Of a stretch of DNA of 64,000 bases, positions 35,725-47,685 are shown piece by piece. A program made the position numbers and the translations under genes. The notes beneath the pieces are model-generated. The model was given only the letters and a program-made list of their open reading frames with translations, ran no database searches and was not told the DNA's origin. Position 1 is the stretch's first letter; each line of letters begins with the position of its first letter. The stretch comes from Hymenochaete sp. R1 (taxonomy: Eukaryota; Basidiomycota; Agaricomycetes; Hymenochaetales; Hymenochaetaceae), in contig JAFREE010000093.1 in NCBI GenBank assembly GCA_019400425.1, positions 31,956 through 95,955 on the forward strand, written 5' to 3'.

Positions 35725-36440
35725 GTCGAAGAGAGATGGTGACGACAGCTTTCATAGAGCAACAGTATCCATATACCTGATGGGGATTTCGAACATGAGC
35801 ACCGCTCGCCCGAATGGCAGATGTGCTTGTCTGTTGCGTTATTTTCATGGCATCAGTCGCGAAGTATACGTTCGCGCCATCCTTTGCAATTGTTGACTCG
35901 TTCAGAACAACAACGTCTATCTGACCATTGCCTATGTCGAGGGCGAGCTAGACAAGGAGTTGCGCGCAGATGGAGTGAATGTAGAAGAAGAGGTCTGACA
36001 AGAACGACCGGCCACGAGAAATGAATGAAGACAATTGTGAGGTGAAACTGAGCAAGACACTGTACCGTCCATAAACGTATGAGGTGCGAAGTCTGAAGCT
36101 GAGAGTCGTGTGGTGAATGTGTGAGTTTGCCTGGCTAGTACATTGAATGCGTTCGACGTCTACATGAGAGCACTGTGCTGCAGTGTGCCGTTGGTGGGCG
36201 TGTTGAAGGAAGAAATGGCACAGCGTCGGACCGAAAGAAGCCGGATGATCGACGTATCTCCCCGATTGGACATCATGATTCTCTTCCGTTTCTCCGAATT
36301 GACTTTGACTTTGATCGTCAAAAGAGTCCGCCAGTGGAGTGGACAAGTGGACCATCCGCAAGCACCGGCCCGGCCCAGCTAAGAGGCAAAGAGCCATCTG
36401 CGCAGAGCCAAGGTTCCAGGTCGTTCAGCGATCAGACACG
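35725..36440 (+). repeat. Duplicated distal flank of unit 2
   Basis: Homologous to 25795-26360, with small insertions and deletions. No gene seen. It lies directly before the 5' flank of NLR-3. Confidence 0.7.
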
Positions 36441-36509
36441 ACAACAACCAAGTTAATATTGGCGCCAGAAATTTGAACTGACTATGAGCATAGACTTCTT
36501 CATCATTCA

Positions 36510-36892
36510 TCATACTTTGCCGGTCCGCATAACTTCCACTTTTCTCACCGCATGCCTTGGTCAATAGCCCACAGTGCGCGAGAATCATATCCACACTCTC
36601 CGTCTGTAATGACACCTTTTCCTGTGCGTGGCTGCGCAGCTTGATAGGTCGTACTTGGTGCGTCGTCCTGAATTCTTTCTAGCACCGGGACTATCTCTCC
36701 TTGACTTGATGACATACGGCGCCTAAATCAAAGTTCAATTCACAGCTACATTATATTGATGGAAGAGATGGAACGGGACATGTGAATAATGATATCACTC
36801 CTCATTGTTTCCTCGTTTCCGTATCCATAAGAATACGATAGGAACCCATGCATTCCCCATACACTCTTCACCTCCCTCTTTCTCTTCCCTCC
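36510..36892 (+). repeat. Duplicated 5' flank of NLR-3
   Basis: Homologous to 29330-29733 upstream of NLR-2. Likely promoter of NLR-3. Confidence 0.7.
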
Positions 36893-39800
36893 ATGAGCGA
36901 TACGCAGGGACATTCACCTGAGCGTCCCTGGTAAGTGATCAGTCACTTTCTGTTGATCAAGGATCCTGACTTTCTTTAGCTTCGTCGAGATAAAGCAAAT
37001 CGGCATTGAGGATTTTCGTCGACTGTCCAAATTTCGCGTCGTTCTTCGGCATCACACTGGTGTGGAAGAGATCGTCAAAACACGGAAGAGCGCCGAAAAG
37101 TCGAACAATGCAACACTCGAGTTCAACACGTATGCGTCTCTTGGTATAAGAGTGTCTGACATAATGATAAAGCTTCTCCGTCAGCTTCGTGGATGTGCGT
37201 TCTCCGCCCACCGTCCAAGTCTTTCGCTATGACAAGAGGCAGAGAAAGGAGAGTGTTCCATCAAAGGAGGTGATAGTGAAAGATGATGAAATGGATTGGT
37301 GTAAAATAGATATGGCCACTGGTAAGCAATATGATACCTCAATCAATCTCACCAGCTCTGACGCCGTTCCACAGAGTATGGCATGATTGTGAAGTTCAAG
37401 CTTGGAGAACGGAAAGAGGTATGTTCCTACGATGTAACATGTCAGCCTTGTCGCTCATGTGTCTCTTCCTAGGCCTCCTTCGTCGCTAACTTCCGCCTGG
37501 ATCAAGCGGTTGAAGCTATCAATTCCGTGGAAGGCATGATGGATAAGTTCGATAAGGGAACGCAAAACTTGAGATTACTGGTGGACATTGGTTCGGGAGT
37601 AGCGGAGGTAAGGCCATCGGAGTACGCGTGATTGTTTTTGCTGACAAGTTGATTCGTTTAGCTGACCGTAATAGCGAAGGCTATTGCTTCCATCACCAGA
37701 ACGATCTTCGATGTACGTATCATATCTATCCATACATATTACTATACGTTCTCAGCATCTGCCAGCGCATCGAAAATATTCCAAGGATGTATGGACAATT
37801 ATGCGAGGTCACGCTGGACCTTTCCAGTGAATTGGAATCATCTGCCAAGGCTAGAACGAGATTCAAGACCCAGGACGTTCAAAAAGCTTTGAATCGTTTG
37901 ATCGAACTCATTCTCAAAGCTGCGCACGAGATTTCACTCTATTATTCTGATAAGAAGACGAGTGAGTAGATTGACTCCTCACATTCACGTATCTTATGCT
38001 TTTCTTTGGAACTCGCAGTCAAAATGTTCTTCCCTCGTACGAGTGAGATAGCTGCACTCCAAAATGCGCTACGAAGACACAAAGACACAATACACAGTGC
38101 ATTTCTCACCGAGATCCAGGATGGTGTTGCGAATGCCAACGATAGGCTGGACGATATGCGCGTGCATCAGGATACAAAGGAGAACAAGGAACTTCTGCAA
38201 TACATTCTCCCACCAAAAGATAGCTTGTATTCCGGAAAGCGGGAATGTTTACCCAATACTCGACAATCTATCTTAAGCGACATTCAACAATGGTCGTCCG
38301 ATAGCACTATGACGTCGAGATTATTCTGGCTCTTCGGCGTGGCGGGGTGTGGGAAGAGCACGATAGCTGTTTCCGCATGTCGTGCATTTGGGAACAAGCT
38401 AGCAGGATCCTTCTTTTGCAAACGAGACTCGGACGCACAACGAAATCCAATTCGTTTGATTTGGACCATTGCTTCTCAACTCGCGGACGCAAATCCGCTC
38501 TACAAGGAATGTCTTTTGAAAGCCCTTCAAGAACGCAATGTCTTTGTCAATGAAGACCTTGATACCCAATTTGACCGACTTTTGCGCATCCCACTTCAAG
38601 AGATGAAGAAATCGGCTGTCTCCTCTCCGATGATATTTGTGGTCGACGCTTTGGACGAATGTGACGACGCTGACAAAGTAGCAATCATCCTTGCTCAATT
38701 GGTGAAGCTTGCACCATGGTTGCTGTTCTTTGTCACGAGCCGCGATCTTCCCAGCATCCGTGATAATCTTGAGGATCTGGGACAGAACAAGAGAGAGCGC
38801 AATTTATTCGACTTCGACGCAAAAGACGACATCCGTCGATACATCGAGACTGAGCTTTCGGAGAAAGGACGCCTGGCTGATATCCGGACGTCAGTGGGAG
38901 CGGATATGATTGATCGACTCGTAGACAAGTCTCAAGGTCTCTTCATCTGGATCTATACGGTCATAGAGTTTGTCATTGACGCTGAGGTTGAGAAGCTCAG
39001 AGTTCTGGAAGCCGTACTTCTCTCCAAAGATGCTGGAGGCTCCGAAGGCGCACTTGATGGTATCTATCGCATTGTGCTTAAGAACGCGGCCGGGAAAACG
39101 AAGACCGGCAAAGATATTGTCCGTTTCATTATTGGTTTCATCCTCGTCACATCACCAAATGCATCGCTCACAGCTTCCGCCCTTCACGCATTTCTACCTC
39201 CATTCTTTTCCCTACCCAAAACGGAATTTCAAACGATCTTCAACAAGCTACTTCCAGTACTCACCCTGGACAAAGATGGCCTCGTCCGCGTCTACCATAT
39301 CTCCTTCCTTGATTTCTCGTCAAACAAAGACCGCTGCAAGGATTTCTTCATGGGGCTGCTCGAACTGCATACGGTTATGGCCTCCGGATGCTTCGAGATT
39401 ATGGATAAAGGAACCCGTAACGCGAAACGTCAGAAGGTCGTTCCTTCTGGTCTCAAATTCAACATTTGCGACCTCGAGTCGTCCGATGTTCCAAACAGCG
39501 AGGTGAAGGATCTCGACGAACGGATTGCAAAATATATCTCGCCGGAGCTTCAGTATTGCTCGCTTTATTGGATAGACCATCTCGAATTAGTGTTTCAGGA
39601 AAGTCACGATCCAATAGGGCTGAAAGATCTCCACAAAATTCTATCTACCACTCGCGCGCTGTTCTGGCTCGAAGTCGTCAGTCTCCTCGGATTCCTCCTA
39701 CCTACGCGGAGTGGTCTAGTGCGGTTGGCCTCAAATCCAAAGGTATGCTGGCTTACTTCATATTGGACCTCGACTGATCATTGGATAAGATCTTCCAGGG

Positions 39801-42042
39801 TAACGCAACTATTCTGGAATTGATTTCCGAGCTGAGAATATTCCTGGATCGGTATTCGTATCCTATATCCGTCAGCACTTCGCACGTATACATTTCTGCT
39901 TTGGCATGGCTTCCTCATCGTTCTAAACTATGGGAGGGATGGAGAGACGAATTTTGTCGATCAAAGATTCTTTCTCGATCCATTGACGAATCATCACCCT
40001 TTCTCCTCGAGATTCGCCCCCGTTCTGGCGTAAGCGCTTTTGCCATCTCTCCCGATGGGAAGCACGTTGCTTCTGGATCAGTTAATGGCGTCATTCAATT
40101 CTGGGATTTGCAGACAGGTGTACAAACGAGCGAAGAGATAAAGACTCATCAATACAGTGTCAGTGCCCTTACATTCTCTCCTGATGGCAGTATTGTCGCG
40201 TCGGGTTCCTGGGACAAATCTATCATTCGTTTATGGGATGCCAGGACACAGCTTCCTCACGGTGATCCATTGGCAGGTCATACAGAAGGTATCAATGATG
40301 TCGCATTTGCACGTCATGGCCGCGTTTTGGCTTCTGCATCCAGTGACAAAACCATCAGACTCTGGGATATGGCGACACGCACCTGCGTTAGGGTGTTTAA
40401 TGGTCACTCGGGCTGGGTGCGGTTGGTGTCATTTTCTCCTGACAATAAATGTATTGCATCTGCTTCCGAAGACTCGACGATTCGGATCTGGGATGTTGAG
40501 ACTGGTGAACAAGTAGGAGAACCCCTCAGTGGACACGGAAGCCGTGTTTCTGCTGTTGCGTACTCTCCAGATGGTTCTCGCATTGCTTCTGGACCATCCG
40601 ATGAGACAGTTCGAGTTTGGGACACAGAATCTGGCCAGCAAGTTGTCGAACCACTTACCGTCGGCTCTAGTGTCTATTCCGTAGCATTCTCACCAGATGG
40701 AAAGTACCTCGCATCAGGAAGCTTCAATTCTGTTTGTCTATATGACAGTTTGTCGTTCTCATTGGTAGCATGTTACGACTCACGCGCTCACCAAATAGCA
40801 TTCTCTCCCGATGGTACCAGGCTCATCACCAGGGACGGCCTTGCTATCAAAGTGATAGACATTCGTCAAGAGTCGTCTGCTCGACGAGAACATCATGGAC
40901 ACTCCAAACCGGTTCCGTGCGTATGGATTTCACCTGATGATTCCCACATCATGTCCGTTTGCGAGGGTGGAATCCTCCAGACATGGGATACTCGAACCGG
41001 TGCCCATGTGCAAACATTTGAGCTGGTCCATTCAAACAGATTTTTCGCCACTTCTATTTCTCCTGGTGGTAAACGTGTCGTGACTGGAGACGTTGATGGC
41101 TATCTACGTATTTGGGATGGGGAAACAGGTGGACTCTTGCTCGGTCCGCTGGAGGGTCACAGTGAATGGATCATATGTTGTGCTTTCTCAAAAGACGGGA
41201 CAAAGTTGGCTACTGGATCGAGTGACAAGACGGTGAGGATTTGGAATACGGCGACTGGCATCTGTACAAACTATCCACTGCAAGGACACACGAGTTGGAT
41301 CTATTCAGTTGCTTTCTCTCCTGACGGGTCATTCATCGCATCTGGATCGAACGATTGTACAATACGATTATGGGATGCCGAAACAGGCAGTGCTATAGGA
41401 GATCCTCTAGTCGGGCACGATGGTCGGGTCCACAGCCTCGCCTTTTCTCTAGATGGAAAACTCCTTGTGTCTGGAAGTGGTGATAGAACTGTGCGAGTAT
41501 GGGATGTGCAGACTGACAAGCCTTCCTGCGCGCCTCTCAGTGGGCATAAGAACAGCGTGTCATCTGTTTCGTTTTCACCTGATGGCAATTCCATCTTCAC
41601 GGGATCGTTTGACGGAACCATTCGAGCTTGGGATCCACACAGGGGTGTTTCAATTGGACAGTCGTTGCGTGGTCATACCGACGGGGTCAATTGCCTGACA
41701 GTAGCTCACGATGGATCCCGAATTGTTTCTGGCGGTCGGAATGGGACCATTCGCATATGGGATTCTCAGTCATTTTCATGGCAGCCAGAGATGAATTCGT
41801 GCGGATGCAATGTTCTGGGACCTGAAGGGATCCTTGCAGACATTTCCGAAAATGGGTGGATACGGTCAAAGGATGGACATTTGATTTTGTGGGTTCCAGC
41901 ACAGTATCGAAATGCAATGATAGACGAATGCCTTTTCTGCATCTCGAAGAAGGACGAAGACCAGCCAGTTCGAATCAAGTGGGATAAGCTGTGCTTTGGA
42001 AAAGATTGGACAAAGGTTCGGGCGAGGGGTTTTCCATCGTGA
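36893..42042 (+). CDS. NLR-3: C2-like / helical / NACHT / 14 x WD40 receptor
   Basis: Third tandem paralogue, starting with ATG at 36893. The C2-like region reads CFVEIKQIGIEDF, FRVVLRHHTGVEEI and FVDVRSPPTVQVF, then YGMIVKFKLGERKE. The helical part has NLRLLVDIGSGVAE and VTLDLSSELESS. The NACHT part (main exon from about 38019) has Walker A GVAGCGKST, Walker B IFVVDALDECDD and sensor FVTSRD. An intron at 39743-39798 precedes the WD40 exon. Its region just before that intron (YCSLYWIDHLELVFQESHD) is the most diverged from the other two, while VYHISFLDFSSNKDRC upstream is identical in all three. Fourteen WD40 units follow. The gene looks intact, about 1570-1600 residues. Confidence 0.87.
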
Positions 42043-42450
42043 TTGTTCGGAGTTGTCTCCAGATTGATATTTCAATTTCCTCTCTTACGTTACATTTTCA
42101 CTTCTTCGTCGCAGCTCACTTACGAACTGGCTACTGTTGGACATTCCTTGCCTTTGCAATTGACACTTGTAGATAAATCTCGCAATTATTTCGCTATATT
42201 GCTTTCGAATGCCTCTGCTTATAAATGTACTTTAGTATTAGCATTGAAAAAGTCGACCCAACATCCAAGATCGCGTAGTCAGCTATCTCGTACGCAACGT
42301 GATTGCAAACTCCATCTATCCAACCTATTCTCAAATCAATTGGCAGTCCTCGAAGTCAATGAGCATAGTCAGCCCAAACAATGCAATTCAAGCCCACCCT
42401 ACAACGCATTCGTTGATCTGGCTGGGGAGAGTGTGTTGACCTAACCTTTG
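42043..42450 (+). repeat. Duplicated 3' flank, copy 3
   Basis: Homologous to the first part of the flanks after NLR-1 and NLR-2. It breaks off near 42400-42450, where unrelated sequence begins, marking the right edge of the duplication. Confidence 0.75.
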
Positions 42451-42599
42451 GCTTTGCGTTTCCTGGATCGCTCAAGGCAAAAAAGCTCTCAGCGAAGCTA
42501 TCTGGCCCTTGCTGTAAAAACGAACTCGATATAGTATGTCGAAGCAGGCCTACTCATGCTAGTAGAGATATGATGGTAGCTGAAGGCAGAGAAGGAGGA

Positions 42600-42665
42600 T
42601 AAGCTATCAATTGTCGAAGGAAGGACAGCTCGCAGACCTCTGGGCTTTCGCCACCACGGGAACGA
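42600..42665 (+). pseudogene. Short NACHT relic
   Basis: About 20 codons read YQLSKEGQLADLWAF, matching the NACHT segment HQLSDEGQLADIRPF of NLR-2 and HQLSKEGRLTDLHPV of NLR-1. The flanking DNA does not match. It is a small left-over of another NLR copy at the right edge of the cluster. Confidence 0.6.
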
Positions 42666-42799
42666 TCGTCATTCCCATGGAATCCCATCTTCAATTCTTC
42701 CGGCTTTTTCATTTACAGTACATGTACATGTATAGTCCCAGACTACCCCATTTTCAAGCTTCACTCTTACTTCTATGTCTATCCGTTATTATGTTAAAT

Positions 42800-43970
42800 T
42801 CAACCGAAATAAGCAGGCAAGATATAAGCCAACTTCTTCCGATCATTTTCATTCTGTTGCTCAGACCTCGGCATGATCGCAAACTGCATACATCCCGCCT
42901 CTTCCTTCACCAAGCCACCATCTTCAGCTGCATCATGCAAATCAGCAACAACACGTTCCATGACCCACTTACTCGCGTCCGCGTTTCCCTTCAGCGTCTT
43001 GAACACCTCAGCGGCAGTCACAGGCTCGAACCCTTCGCCTTCGCCTTCACGCCATGCGTCGTAATCCGTCGATGTTGCGATGAGGGCGTACCCGAGCTCA
43101 GCTTCTCGTGCAAGTTTGGCTTCGGGTAGTACAGACATATTGATGATGTCCGCGCCCCAGGAGCGGTACATCTTCGATTCGGCGCGCGTCGAGAATTGAG
43201 GTCCTTCCATGCAGACGATCGTTTTGTCTGTATGAACAGTCGGGATTCTAGCAACCAGGTTGGGATCCACGCCGAAGTCTTCTTTTCTGTGCTTTAAGGA
43301 CTCGAGCGCATCGCGTACCCTCTCCTCGAGAAACTTCACCAACTTGTTAGCAAAAGGGTCACCAAACTGTGCATGGGCGACTAGCGTGGTCTCCTCGAAG
43401 AAACTGGCAGGTCTGACTCCTTTGGTGCGATCGATGATCTGCGTAGGGAGAATGAAGTCGCCTGGCTTGATTTCTTCACGGAGCGACCCGACCGCCGAGA
43501 AGGCGAGGAGAATGCGGACACCGATCGATTTGAGAGCAGCGATGTTGGCTCGAGATGGAACGCGAGAGGGAGGAAATGTATGACCAGAACCATGCCTCGC
43601 GAGAAACGCGACGAGCGTGCCCGAAGGTGTATGGGCGATGGAAATGGGTGAACTTGGGAAGCCCCAAGGCTATGTGGATGATTAGATTGTGTTGACCACT
43701 ATGAAGATGGGGTGACTGACTGTCTCTGGGTTGATTTGCTTGCTATATATCCGCCAACGACAGTGACAGTCGATGCTATTTTAGCTATAATACTCCTTTG
43801 CGCTCAGGAGCGTGCTTACACTGGAGTGAGATTGTCGAGGTGGTAAAGCCCACTGCCGCCGATGATACCGACGAGCACTGAACTGATAATGTTAGTAGGT
43901 TGGCTATATGCGCGTAATTCTGAGACTCGAAAGCCAACTCGCCTTTTCCTGGTAAGTTGTCTGAAGACAT
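42800..43970 (-). CDS. MEU1: S-methyl-5'-thioadenosine phosphorylase
   Basis: MTA phosphorylase cleaves methylthioadenosine with phosphate to adenine and methylthioribose-1-phosphate, the first step of methionine salvage after polyamine synthesis. The main exon (about 43672-42800) is preceded by a small exon ending NPETP, an exon with [19 protein letters not shown], and a first exon starting ATG at 43970. Motifs: GGSGLY (phosphate), [19 protein letters not shown], then [20 protein letters not shown] and [18 protein letters not shown] (base and sugar site), and [11 protein letters not shown]. The length, about 325, is normal. Intron 1 can be spliced at either a GC donor (giving GKVLVG) or a weaker GT donor four bases later (giving GKGDSVLVG); both keep the frame. 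It is divergent from the PDX2 gene. The symbol is by analogy with yeast. Confidence 0.93.
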
Positions 43971-44229
43971 TGAAGCTGTGATTTTATGTGAATTTTTTTT
44001 TCTTTTTTGAGATTTGAGCTCGCAATGGATGATGGTTCGCGAAGGCAACAACGACGTTGAGAGCAAGGAAAATCTAGAGGGCTGAGGGCAATTGGCGCCG
44101 CGTCGTCGTCGTTGAGTATCTCCCACCACTATTCTCGAAAATGACTCAGACACGGTGTTGCTCCTTCTTTCGCCCGTCGTCGTCGTCATCGCCGGTACAG
44201 TCATTAGACAATCTTGGATATAATAGATT
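43971..44229. promoter_or_regulatory. Divergent promoter of MTA phosphorylase and PDX2
   Basis: About 260 bases between the two start codons, with a CGTCGT triplet run near 44100 and an AT-rich stretch near 44215-44230. The promoter role is inferred from the layout. Confidence 0.45.
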
Positions 44230-45202
44230 ATGTCCAACCCGCGAACCATCGTCATAGGCATCCTTGGTAAGTAGCACAATATTGTCGTTGTTATCGTCGA
44301 AGGTGTTGTAACCACGTCTTCGCAGCCATGCAAGGTGCATTCGCAGAGCACCAGGTCATGCTCAATAAAGTTCGTGCAGAGAACCCCATCACCATTGTTC
44401 TCGTCCGTCAGGTCGTTGACCTCGACCGCTGTGACGCCCTCATCATACCAGGCGGAGGTAAGTGTTCACTTCCCATTCCATCCTAACTTTTGCCTCGTTT
44501 GACGTTCTTCATCTTTTAGAATCCACTACAATAGCTCTTCTAGCTCGACTAGCAGGGCTTCTAGAACCCCTCCGTTCGTTTGTAAAGAATAAGCCAGTCT
44601 GGGGTACATGCGCCGGCGCAATCCTCCTCTCCTCTTCCTCGGGACTGGAAAACGCCAAACAGGGTGGACAGGAACTGTTGGGAGGTGTTGACATTTCGAC
44701 GATGAGGAATGGATGGGGTGCGCAGATTGTGAGCTTCGAGGCTGAGCTGTATGTGGAGACGGGTACAGATGTGAGAGGGAAAGACGAGGGCGGAATGAGG
44801 GATTCAGAAGTGCCGTTTGTGGGCGTGTTCATTAGGGCTCCGGTGAGTGTTCATTGCATTTTAGCTTCGTGAATAATAAAGTCTTAGCGTGTCGCTTATG
44901 CCCTTCAACGTCGTTAGGTCATCCTCGACCTAACGCCTACAGCCCTGTCACCACCTATTCAAATTCTCGCTCGACTTTCTTACTCTCAGCTTCCCCGTTC
45001 TCAGACCCTCGTACCTTACGACGAGGATGACACGGATCCGCGCGACCCACGCACCGTTGTTGCCCTTAGGCAAGGCAGACATCTGGTGACGACGTTCCAC
45101 CCAGAGTTAACGAAAGACACCCGCTTTCATGAATTTTGGGTAAAGGAATGTGTGCTACCGAGTATACGGGAAAAGGAGGGTGCCGCGGATACGAACAGAT
45201 AG
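44230..45202 (+). CDS. PDX2: Pyridoxal 5'-phosphate synthase glutaminase subunit
   Basis: The glutaminase (SNO/PDX2/PdxT) splits glutamine and feeds ammonia to the PDX1/SNZ synthase, which makes vitamin B6 in the cytosol. Exons 44230-44266, 44326-44457, 44520-44842 and 44918-45202 join in phase to 258 residues. Motifs: [12 protein letters not shown] at the start, LIIPGGESTT, the nucleophile loop [11 protein letters not shown] (catalytic Cys), [28 protein letters not shown], and the catalytic His-Glu pair in [17 protein letters not shown]. All class I glutaminase residues are present. It is divergent from the MTA phosphorylase gene. Confidence 0.95.
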
Positions 45203-46235
45203 TAGCATGGTGATGGCCGTGGCGCCATTCGTTTCTCGTTTGTCAGAGAATCTACTGAGAAGGTCTCTTCGTTTGGTGCAGGGTGCTATAAACCTTTCCT
45301 TGCCTCATCACACTATTTCACTTTTATGCCAGAGATTTCTTCAACAGACGATCCATCTCTATCTGCTTCTCTCCTCCTTCATGAGTTCTTCTGGACCGAC
45401 TCGACAACGCAGAAATCCCAAGGCTAAATTTGGCCATAAATCGATCTGTCACGCTTTGCGAACAATATTGAGCTCGACATCAGATACTTGATTATTGCGG
45501 CTGCAAAGTGAGTCCCTTACCCGGATTACTTGTCACAAAGAATCTGAGAGGCGCCTTACATGTAAGTTACGCCGTCATTTGCAGAGACCCAGGGAACTTC
45601 TTGGGCATACAACCATTAGCCGACATTGCACAATATTTGCCCTGCATTTCTTCGACCGCTCTGAGCTGGAGAATGCTTTGAAAAATTTGTTGACCAACGT
45701 CATTGATCGAGATCTCGAAAAATGAGACTACTTTACTTTCACTCGAGAACGCAAAAGAATTCGTTTCAGATGCTTCATTCTTTTGTATAGATCGACTTGG
45801 AGGCTTTCCGCCGCCATACCTCCCCAGGACAGCAACCGCGACAATTACAGAGCGCCAAAGAAGATTCAATCCGAGCCTTTGTAAGTCTGCGCTATTGCAC
45901 GACTCAGAGTTCTTATCTAAAATTTGCGCTGAAAACAAATTTTCGACCCGTTTGCGTAACCACATAACTGGTGGGCTATTACTATATGAGAGGAGAGCAA
46001 AGTCCCAGAGCAAACCTATTAGAACTTGAGAGAACTCTTTACCCGGCTTTGAAAGCAAATTTGCTTACCGAGTTTGCATGTCTAGCTGGCTCAGAAGGGG
46101 GCTAGTACTTCGCCCCAATCGACACCCATTTGAGCGCAAAGTAGAGTCTTTTGGTACGTACTTAACCAGGCCCTCTTTGCCTTAGCTCTCCCCCCTCCTC
46201 CCCTCTTTCCTTTCTCCTTCCCCCAAAGCATCCTT
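45203..46235. other. Intergenic of about 1 kb
   Basis: Contains frames on both strands (for example 163 codons at 45567-46058, -) with no recognisable domain. A pyrimidine-rich stretch precedes the next start. Nothing else was seen. Confidence 0.5.
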
Positions 46236-47685
46236 ATGTCTTCTAAAGGAAGAAGTTCCAAAGGGTCGAGAGGCTCTTTGTCGAACCGAATTCGGTCCTG
46301 GGTTGGCAGTCGTAGTCGGAACAGCGGAGCCCGCGGTGGCTCGCCGACCGGTTCAGAGAGAGAGCTAGTGCCCCTTGAACCTGCACGTCCTGCTACATCC
46401 CACACTGCCGCTAGTGATGCCCAGGACGGTCATCAATCATCAATAGAGGCGCTGCCTCCGATGCCTAAGCCGCCGAAACCTACGAAACTCGCCCGCAAAG
46501 CTCGTGGGCATAGCGCCGTATCGGGTGACCCAGTTCATGAGCCTGGGTCTGGATCCAGGAGCAAAGGCAAAGGTGTGGCTCCTTTACCTCAAATCCATGC
46601 GGGTTCATCTCTCGACGCGCTCTTTGGCTCGGCTAACTCGGGCGAGATATCGACGACTGCCCGAGGGCCTTTGGATCGTCCACCTTCGGAGCCCGACAAG
46701 GATGCTAAGGTTTTCACGAAGCCTCCTCCACGTTTTACCAGCAAGATGACTGTGAAAGAATTCGACAACTTCATGCCACCGGGCCTCCCTAAAGAAGATA
46801 GAAAGCTCGTTGAGAGTGCACTTGCTGCTATAACTGGGGAAATCCATAAAGATCGTACCGTATCGGTTTGGTCGTTCTTCAAGAAAGACCCGCCTCACGA
46901 GATTATGACAAGCAAAGCTCATTTTACAGGTTCGTCTCTTCATTTTTCCAATGAATATAACTGTCCTGAGGCGCTGATTCATCATTCACTCCCTCTTGTC
47001 GTCCCTGATACTAGGTATCAAGGGCTTAGACGTGGGCAAAACTTTCCGCAAAGTGCGGCGTGAGTATGAAGTCAAGTTCGAGAGAACCTTTGATCGATCC
47101 CCCACGCCTGAGGAGACGATGAAAGAGCTGTGGCAATGCGATGCAGACTGCGACTTTAATTTAGGCTCACGACCTGTCATCCATGGAGAGCATGACGATG
47201 GGCAGCCAAACTTGCTCTGCTTGGTCGACTTCGCGAGGCAAGCCATGGAAGGCGGACGCGAGCATATTCGCTCACATCAGAGATCGCAGCAGCGGTGTAA
47301 TTGGATCATGAGGAGGTTCCGTTCAGATGAGGACGTCGACGCTGAGGAGACCTACGCCGCAGCGATCAAATACTACGATGACAAGATTAAAGAGTTTGGA
47401 GAAAGGAAACCCGATAAACAGAACATTTTTGACCTTTCCAAGACGAACAACTCCCAGTTCCAAATTTTTCGTTCTCGTAGGATTTCGATTACCGAGGAAC
47501 GAACGGATGTCGAAGGTGGACCTTTCGCATCGGGTGCACTTCCGTCATCGTCGAAGACATTGCCAGCTCGGCCGTCGCGTGCCCATCTTCCTGCAGAGAT
47601 AGTTCGCCAGGAGCAAACACGTCTGAGCAGTGACTCGTCAATTATTTTTTCCCCAGATGACTCTACGTATATAGAGAATGCTTGA
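46236..47685 (+). CDS. Hypothetical protein, Ser/Arg-rich N-terminus
   Basis: Two exons, 46236-46929 and 47015-47685, join in phase (FTGIKGLDVGKTFRKV) to give 454 residues. I do not recognise the family. The first 140 residues are disordered-looking, rich in Ser, Gly, Arg and Pro (SSKGRSSKGSRGSLSNR; PPMPKPPKPTKLARKARG). The next part is ordered: VKEFDNFMPPGLPKEDRKLV, IHKDRTVSVWSFFKKDP and, in exon 2, VRREYEVKFERTFDRSPTP. The C-terminus is again Ser/Pro-rich. No signal peptide or membrane segment. The start ATG follows a pyrimidine-rich leader. It may be lineage-specific. Confidence 0.7.

Noticed and set aside
45567..46058. A 163-codon minus-strand frame between PDX2 and the hypothetical gene
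   Set aside because: No recognisable domain, no clear start context, and it lies in a likely intergenic region.
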